From contig JAFFSR010000244.1 of NCBI GenBank assembly GCA_017163975.1, forward strand, positions 13,145,501-13,209,500: DNA of 64,000 bases, in the 5' to 3' direction. The notes beneath the pieces are model-generated. The model did not search any database. It saw only the letters and a list, made by a program, of their open reading frames with translations, and had not been told where the DNA came from. Within the stretch, counting starts at the first letter, position 1, and every line of letters starts with the position of its first letter. This document shows positions 53,001-62,000 of the stretch, one piece after another. Origin of the DNA: Anastatus disparis. Its lineage: Eukaryota > Arthropoda > Insecta > Hymenoptera > Eupelmidae. Position numbers and translations under genes: made by a program.

Positions 53001-56000
53001 TCAAATGTTTTTATAATAACGTATAATATTAATTTAAACATCATTTGATGACTTTATAGATTAATATAACATTTTTTGAATTGATACAATTAAAATTAAT
53101 AAAACAAGAACAAAAGTAACAATTTGCTTTCCTTGAATTAGATTTATAATTACAATAAATGAATTTTTCCTAAGCTTATTTAAGTAGAGACTTAAAACGC
53201 ATCAAATCGCACAGGGAACTAAATCACTTTTCAACATATAAGTTTATGAAACTCAAATTTCAGCAAAAAATTATTATTACGTATAGAGTTTGAATATGTT
53301 TTTAATTAAAAATTATTCCAATTGAATCTTTCGGATTGTGTAAAGAAGAATAACTTTATTTTTAATGAAAATATATTTTTATTGAAGTAAAATTTAAAAG
53401 GAAAAGTACTCTTGCACTTAATTATAGAATTAATTATAATTATACTATTTCAATAATGCATTGCTTTAAAAATATAATGTAAAAGGTACTAATTATTATT
53501 CCCTAGAATGCATATTTTTTCGAAAGTACTTGGCGGAAAGGATATTTTTCCGAATGTTAACCTCAAATGGCAACATTGCATATTTTACCACAGACATAAG
53601 AAAATTTCAAATTACAGAGCAAATTTCGTATCATCGTTACTTATTACTTAATGACATGTGTACATACAAATTAACAAAAACGTATGTTTTACCATAGACG
53701 AAAACTGATTAAGCTGGTTAAATAAAAATATAAACATAACCTTTAATCTTGCGAAATTGAGCTTATTCTTATTTATTCATAATGAAATTAAGATTAAAAA
53801 TAATATACATACTGTAAAAATTATTTAATTTACTATGATCAGTAATACTCGGTAAATACTTACCAATCTCAATGCAAGTATTATACGCATTTATATGCGT
53901 AGTAAGAATAAAATGCTTTCGTTCAGTATCTTACTCTCAAAGGCATCGAGAGTGCTTTTTGTGACGCTCGAAACGCCACTGATGGTAAAATCGTATTTTT
54001 ATTCATTTCTACCTTTTATACCATTTAAAGCTTGCAAAAAAAGTCTCCCTTTGTACAATAAATTCTTAATTTTATTAAAAAAAAAAATTCATTGGACTTC
54101 AATAAATACAGCTGTAGTTTGTAGAGAAAAAAGTTAGTTAGCATAACCGCCACGTCATGTTTAAATTTTCTCTACAACTTATTCCTTTATCTTTGATAAT
54201 TAACTTATAAAACTTGACTAAAAATAATCTTTAACGTCTATTATGCATGATAATAACTCTAATAATACTTACTTAAGTACACTAACAGGTAAAAATATAC
54301 CAAACAAATTTTTTGTGGCCCTCTTATCAACTACAATGTGCATGACAAAAAAAAGAGCACTCTTAAACTTGATTTGTACACTTGGCGGAAAGGATATTTT
54401 TCCGAATGTTAACCTCAAATGGCTACATCGCATTACACATTCGGGAAAATATCCTTTCCACCAAGTGTACAAATCAAATACTTCAGAATTATTATAATAA
54501 ATAGTAATGGATTTAGTCAATTCATAACTTCAGATCATAGATGTTATTTAAATTGCAAGAATTTTTATTTAAAAAAATATAAAAATGTTAAAGTTTTAGA
54601 ATACAATACTCGCCAGTTTCGAAGTTGAATAATATAATAAACTCCAAATTTGGTAGTTTAATAACGATAATTTAACAAAATATTATAGAAATTAACATTG
54701 TTTCAAAAGAACATAAATGAGCTCGTATTCATCTCAAATAATTTACCAATCAGAATAAAAATTAAAAAAAAGTCAAAAAAAATTCTTCAATTTAAGCTTT
54801 GTTGCGTCAAAAAATATTTATTTGTTTAAAAGTTATTTATGATCGAAAATAAAGATTAGATATAAAACATCGTCATCGACGCCGTATTCATTTCTATAAC
54901 GAACGTATAATGGACGTGTAATGGACGGACGATTCGTCATACAAAATAGGCGAGAGGGACAGCCCCAAAAAAGCGTTTAGTTTTCTTAGTTTTGGAGAAG
55001 GTGACCGCTACCGTCCTACAAGCTAATTTTTTTTTTAAAAGAAAGCTTCTGACCTACAGATTACGAATGCAAACTTTTTTTTTAGTTCCGAGTCCGGGAA
55101 CATAAAGGAAATGGCGGTTACTTATAGTGCGTATAGAATTTTTACCTATTAAACCGCCATTTTCGCCATTTTCGCCGTTTTCTTCATGTTCCCGGACTCG
55201 GAATTAAAAAAAAAGTTTATATTCGTAATCTATGGGTCATAAGCTTTCTTTAAAAAAAAAAATTAGCTTGTAGGACGGTAGCGGTCACCTTCTCGAAAAC
55301 TAAGCGCTTTTTTGAGGGTGTCCCTCTCGCCTAAAAAATTAGATATTTGATAATTCATTTGATTATTGTTAATTTTAATATTTTTTTAAATTTTTACTCT
55401 TCGTTATCTATAACTTTTAAAGCTTAAATTAAAGAATTCTCGATAAGTAAAACAAACACATGCTCTATTTATGGTTTTTTAAAATAAATTCTAATTTTTC
55501 TTTTATTTCATGAAATTATCGCTATCATACCATCTATATTCTAATCTATCAAATATTAGAGTCTAAAACTTGAGCTTTTTTCATATTTTCGTACGAGAAA
55601 ATATCTCCCACACTTTCGATAAAATCTAAACCAGATCAGTTATTCTCTTGGTAAGAATAAAATGGTCTTGACGCTAAATTTGATGCATAATTTGAAGTTA
55701 TCTCATACCTGTAATAAAATATAGAATATTTCCATTAGAAATACACATTCTGAAAAAAATCTCATTCGGTATGTCTGCATATTTAAGAGTAGGCCAGATT
55801 AGATTTGTTTATTGACCGGGGCACAGGTCGTTTCGTAATTTTCTACCTAACGTTTTGTAATCCATCTGTAATGGAATTTAAGTTTTAAAATAAATAAAAC
55901 TTATTTTTTTTATTAAACTTGCCAAAATTTGATGAATTTCATGAAAAAAATCATTTATTATAAAACTATATACATATAAAAAATTGCACTGAAAGCAATG

Positions 56001-59000
56001 TAATTAATTTACTAAATATTAAAATAGCATTAGCAAACCTCGGTCAGAAATCAAACATGTTCAGAACTATCCTTAACGGGATGTCGGAGTTGTCAGAATC
56101 GATTTTTGCTTTTTTTATCTGATTGATATCTCTTTAAATTGACTATTTAGACAAATATAATATAAAGCTACATTAATTCAATAATTTTTGTTAAAAAAAA
56201 ATCACTTCAACTTATTTTTTCATGAACTTTGAATGAAAATTAGATATCAAGCTCGATAAACCTAACCTTAAAATACTATACATTGAAAGTTTGTTCATAA
56301 CTTTTTATGCGTAGTATTTTAATAAATTTCTTAAGTTGTCCGCACTCAGGATTAATCTTATAAATTTTCTTTCTGTAGTGAAAGAATATGATTTGACACA
56401 CCGTTTATTCATGAACTTTGAGTAAAAATATTATTACGAGGGGATAACTACGATATCTTCTTAATTAAGGTTATTAGTTAAACCGTAAGCTTTCAATCAA
56501 ATCATTGGGCTTATGAAAAACTTTTTATGGCATAAAAAAATATTACTAAACATTAAGAAACGTAATACTTCACTTTGAAATTAATTATAACTTAAACAAT
56601 TAAAAAGTATCATCAAAATCCACCACAAATTTTGTAATATGAAAAGTATGTATATTATTTTAAATTATTAATTCATCGTTCTACGTGATGACAGAAATGA
56701 GGAAAAAGAAACAAATTTGTTTGCTGATATTAATAGCTACTTTTTCCATTTGCTGTATTAAAACGAGATCGATTAAAATTATCTGATTCTTAGCTGTGTA
56801 ATTTTTTTCAAATTAACGTGACTTGCATCAAACTGTAGTTACAGAAAATAACTTGCTATTTTTAACATTAAAAATCTATCAAATTATAGTAAAAAATAAA
56901 GCACTAATATAATCGTGTATCGTAAATTTTAATGTCTCGAACTACTATTAAGCATGAATATTTAAATTAACTTATTTTTTATTTTTACAAATCAAATTTT
57001 TAGATAAGGAAAACATAATTTTTTTAATTTTTGAAAAAGTAATAATAACATATAGATATAAATTAAATAATAATTGCAGATGAATATATTTTTTAGCACA
57101 ACGTATATTGATGTTGTAATATTTAAAAAAATTTTAAAGAGCAGTTGTAAAAATTTGGAGTATAATAAAAATCCAGAAAAGTCGTAAAAGTCAAAACCAT
57201 ATGATATTTTTGTAACAGCAAAAATTTATTTAAATTTATAGCACACTCGAAACTACAAATGATTATTCATCTGGAAAAGATTTTAGGCATTAAATTTAGT
57301 AACTAGTATACTACGACATTTAAGTATAGATTTTTATTTATTGGAACTATTAAGTCATAAAAACCAAATCTCAATAAAATGTATATATTAATAAAAATAA
57401 TTTTTTTTTATGATAACTACTCATCTGTTATGAGTGATATTTCTTTTATTTAATAATACGGTAACATTAAATTTTTTTAAACTTTTAAGCTCTGATTCTT
57501 TCCTTCGAAGATTCGAAAAAGCGGAAAAATGAAGTTTTTAAAGCTTTAAAATTTTGAAGTTGCATATGTAAAGTTTAGTGAATTGAAAAGAAAGAAGTCT
57601 TAAAACTTTTATACTTTGGCAATAAAGTTTATAACGATATTTTAATACTTTTATATTTCGCTCAAAATTATTATCGCTTTATAAAATTTTGACTTAACGT
57701 CATATTTTTCAAAACTAGTATGAATTGTAAATCGCCTATTAAAATGTTTTAATACAATAATATTTACAACTTGAAAATATGATTATTAATTTTTCAAGTC
57801 TGTAAAATTTAATCTCAACATAAAAATTTTCCCCAACAGAAAAGGAAATTTTGAATGAAAAATAATGTATTTCATACGTTTATCCAAACAGGGAGAGAAA
57901 GATTGCACGGAAGATAAGCTACGTACAAGTAGTAAGTGTGCCTGCGGCCATTCTAAACTATCAACAACAAATACAGTGTCAACAACATCATGTAGTTCAG
58001 GTTGCGATGTAGTTAAACTTGAACAAAGTATATCGCCAGCTAGTGATACAGCAGCGAGTACAACAAATCCAACGGACTCAACAACAACAGATAAACTTAA
58101 TCATCACAATCATCACAATAATCACAATCATCAAAATCATCATCATCATCATCATAATCACCATCATCATAGGCTGAAGTACGAGAATAATAACGTTAAG
58201 TGCGAATCGTGTAGTACCGATATCGAGCAACGAAGAATTGATGACAACAATGATAATATCGATGATGATCAGCAAAGCGAACAGCAGCACGTAACTTGTG
58301 CTACCGGTTGTAGAGTCAAGTGTGAAGCTGGTTACAAGTGCGAAATAATGAAGTGCGAACAGTGCGTCAAAGAAGCTGGACAATTGGCTATTATGGAAAT
58401 GGATAAGGATTCTGGAATTTTAGAAGACGATGCTGGTAGCGGTAAATTAGAGACTGATACTGAAGTCAAAGAAGAGCTCAATTCATTGGTGAGATTTTTA
58501 TTTTTTACATTATTCTCTTTGATAAAAGCGTTAAATTATTTCAGAATCATAGCTTTTTTTTCTTTTGGGCACTTGTTTGCAATTTCAAAAATTTATTATA
58601 GAACATTTCAAATACTTAAAATACAAAATTCTCAATTGTATTATAATTTAATTTTACAAATTGTAAATTCAGTTTGGTAAACAATATTTTAATGAAATAT
58701 TTTTCTAAATAACTTCAAAATTATTTTCATAAATGCAATTTAAAATGCAAAAAAAAAAACAGTAAAAAAATCAGACAATAATGTGTTTAAAAAAAATTCA
58801 ATAAAAATAAATTCTATTCTTTCCCAAATTTATTATTACCATTATTATTATCGAAATCAGACCGATGTGACGCAGTGGAAAAAGCCGGATTACGAACCAA
58901 CAGCGTCAGAGCCCGTAATCGAAGATGACGAACAAATGGTCGAAGATGAAATTGACGAAGACGATTCGATTTCTGATAAAGCCAATACTAAAACTATCAT

Positions 59001-62000
59001 CTCCGATAATCAACAGCAGCAGCAACAACCAAAGTGCCAGAAAGTTGGTAGTAGAAAACTTTCCCTTGATAGTCTCTCAGATCTGGCGAAATTAAAGAAA
59101 ATCAATAAAAGAACAATGTCGGTTGGTTCACCGAGAGATTTCGGGCAACAGCAACAACAACAGCAGCAGCAACAGCAAGTTAATCCACCTTTAGTCAATG
59201 GCCAAAGTGAAAAGCACGAAAATTTAAGGAACGGTGTTTCCGATTCCGTCGATGGGGTGAGTCTTTTTCTGGTTTTAGTTTTCATAAAAATATTTTTTGA
59301 ACAACTTTTAAAATCATCTGAGAAATCATGATAGACGTTTCTGTACGATAATTAGATATTTAAAAAAAATGATAAATTAAAACTTGTAAAGTTGAAGTAA
59401 TTATATATTAACAAGAGAAAATTTAATTAAATAGTATAATTAAATTATTAAACGTTATTCAAAATTTTCTAAGTTTTCGTGAAAACTTTAAGTTAAAGTC
59501 ATAAATTTAAAAGTATAAAATTCAATTTCCCTATAAAATATTAAATATTTCTTTTTTTTTTAATAAAGTGATATAAAATGTCATTGCTTTTATTTTTAAA
59601 ACATAAAATCAATTATTTCGTAATGTAATATCATTTTTTGGGGTAAAATTTTTAGAACACAGTCATCAAGGAATCACCTAATCCAACAAAGAAAAAACCA
59701 ACCAAGAAAGAAAGTCAAAGTCAAAAACGAAAATCTGATGGTCCTAATGCTTCCGAATCAGCTCCAAAAAAATCAAAGAACAGTGGTAATAAAATAATGG
59801 CCAGCGAATCGTCGATAATGGAAACGATAAACAACGTTATCCAGCAAAGTTTGCAAATGACTCAGAAATCGACTAAAACGCCGAAAAAGCCAAAAAATGC
59901 GGGTAAAGTTGAGAAGAATAATAAAAAGAACAGTGTCAATTTTTTAACGACGATTAAACGTGCCTCCAAAAAGTTCGATCTTAAAACTGTTGTAAGCGAA
60001 AAGTTTGGACAGATCAGGAATGAGTTTAAGAATAACCAGCAAAAGGTTAACAACAAGATTAAGACCAAGGTGCCGAATTCCAAGACGAAAAATAACAAAG
60101 TCAAAGCTAAACTCCTCGAAGTCAAATCTAAGGTTCTTGAAACAAAAAACAATAATAAGCTTCCGGAAGTCAAAAATAATAAGATCATAGAAACGAAAAA
60201 TAATAAAATTCAAGAAACAAAAATTAAGAAAATTCCAGAAACAAAGAACAACAAATTTCCAGAAATTAAAAATAACAAAATTCCAGAAGTCAAGAACAAC
60301 AAAATTCCGGAAATAAAAAACAAAATTTCAGAAACGAAAAATAACAAAATTTTGGAAACGAAAAACAACAAAATCAATGATGTAAAAAATAATAAAATAA
60401 CGGAAGCTAAGAGCGACAATAAGAATCAAGAAGCTAAAAACAATAAGAATGTCGATGCAAAGCACAATAAAATAGTTGAGGCAAAAAATAGCAAGAATAA
60501 AATTCAAGAACCCAAAGAGACAAAGGAGTCCAAAGATGTAAAAGACGCAAAATCAATCATTACTCCTCCACCGCTTGTCATACATCCAAAAGCAAGTAAA
60601 ATAAAAAAGTCAAAATCTCTAGAGGCGACACCTAAAGTTATTACCAAGAAAAAGGGTAAGGGCACGAAAAAGTCAGCTAGCCGTAGAGAAAGCTTGTGTA
60701 AAGTGGAAGAGCCAAGTCGTGAATTGGTCAGCAAGTGCCTAGTCGTACCCAGGAGGCCATTTCTTAAACCTAAATGGAGCAATGGTTGGAGTTGGGAAGG
60801 AGAACCGTTTGAGGCCAAAGTTTACTTGACAGTAAGTTACTTTATTCGTTTATAAATTTCTTAAACGACGTTCTCTATTGATTCCCTTTTATATGTCATA
60901 AATTGTGTTGAATTTTTTTTATTTATAAATTATATCAATTTATTAACACCATAAAAATAAAAAAAAATATATAATTTTTCAATTAAACGAACTTCTATTT
61001 CCTTTCTGTAAACATATTTAATAATGAGCATTTCTACTCGTTTGAAAACTAATGCATGTATTACTTGATAACAACATAATTGTGCGCAATAATATTTGTA
61101 CGTTTTCTCGCATCATACACAGTAAACATAAAATGTTTAAATAAAATAATAAAATTCATTTGTTCGTATCTGAATTAAAAAAAACTTGAAATACACGAAT
61201 ATTAATTTAATGTGCATTAAATTTTTTGTATCAATGTTTTTTCTTATCTTGCTAAACTTGCAAAAATACGTACTGAAAAAGCTGAATTTTAATGAAGTAT
61301 CGACTCGAGAAAAAAGTAACTATGCATTTGTTTTAACGTTCTTATATAAGAATTCTCCAGATATACGTATGCATAAATGTATATATAACTAATAATTTCT
61401 TTTTTAGAACGAAGAATCGGCTATTCGTCGGTGTTACGTCAGCATGAGGCACGAGAGCGGGGACGTACTTCGACCGCTGGACTGCGTTTTATTAAAGAGC
61501 GGTCCAAGAAAGGCCGACTTGCCTTTCGTAGCCAAGATCGCTGCACTTTGGGAAAATCCGGACGATGGTATGCATTAATTCTTTTTAATCATTTATTTCG
61601 TGCTCATTAGATGTTTTAAGCGCCTAGCATTAAAAATTCTCATTTTATGTACAATTTTTATTAATTTTAATTGTTTATTACTAACTAAAAGATTTGATAT
61701 TTGCTCTCGTAAAATAAGAAATTAATAAACTCATATTTTTATAAAATAAACCTAATTAAATTCAATATAAAATAATAATAGTTTTCAAAATTGTTTATTC
61801 ATATAAATACGATAATAAATACGAATTCCGTAAAAGTCTTTAGCACAAAGAAGTGAAGATATAAACGGTTGATTAATCTAATCGTTCAATTACGATCGTA
61901 TAATTTAGTAATGAATATTCTTTTTTAATTAATTAGGAGAAATGATGTTCTCGTTACTGTGGTACTACAGACCGGAGCATACCGAACAGGGTCGCACCGA

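Larger units (their letters stand above)
47644..57891 (+). other. wge: 10.2-kb wge intron rich in inverted-repeat elements
   Basis: Holds the tandem duplication at 48693, three copies of the GGCGGAAAGGATAT family, two copies of the ~390-bp repeat, the TTAA-flanked 386-bp element and the 387-bp palindrome. The rest is AT-rich. No nested gene recognised. Confidence 0.7.

Noticed and set aside
54243..54628. Overlapping frames on both strands at 54.2-54.6 kb
   Set aside because: Produced by the 109-bp palindromic MITE, which reads open on both strands.
58078..58383. Minus-strand Met/Ile-rich frame
   Set aside because: Antisense of the His/Asn run in exon E (CAT/CAC read as ATG/GTG).
58489..58680. 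Extension of exon E to the end of its open frame
   Set aside because: Composition becomes intron-like (Phe/Leu/Ile) right after a good GTGAGA donor, and exon F joins in phase.
59862..60818. Several minus-strand hydrophobic frames that resemble membrane proteins
   Set aside because: Antisense translations of the lysine-rich repeat of exon G (Lys/Asn codons read as Phe/Leu/Ile).
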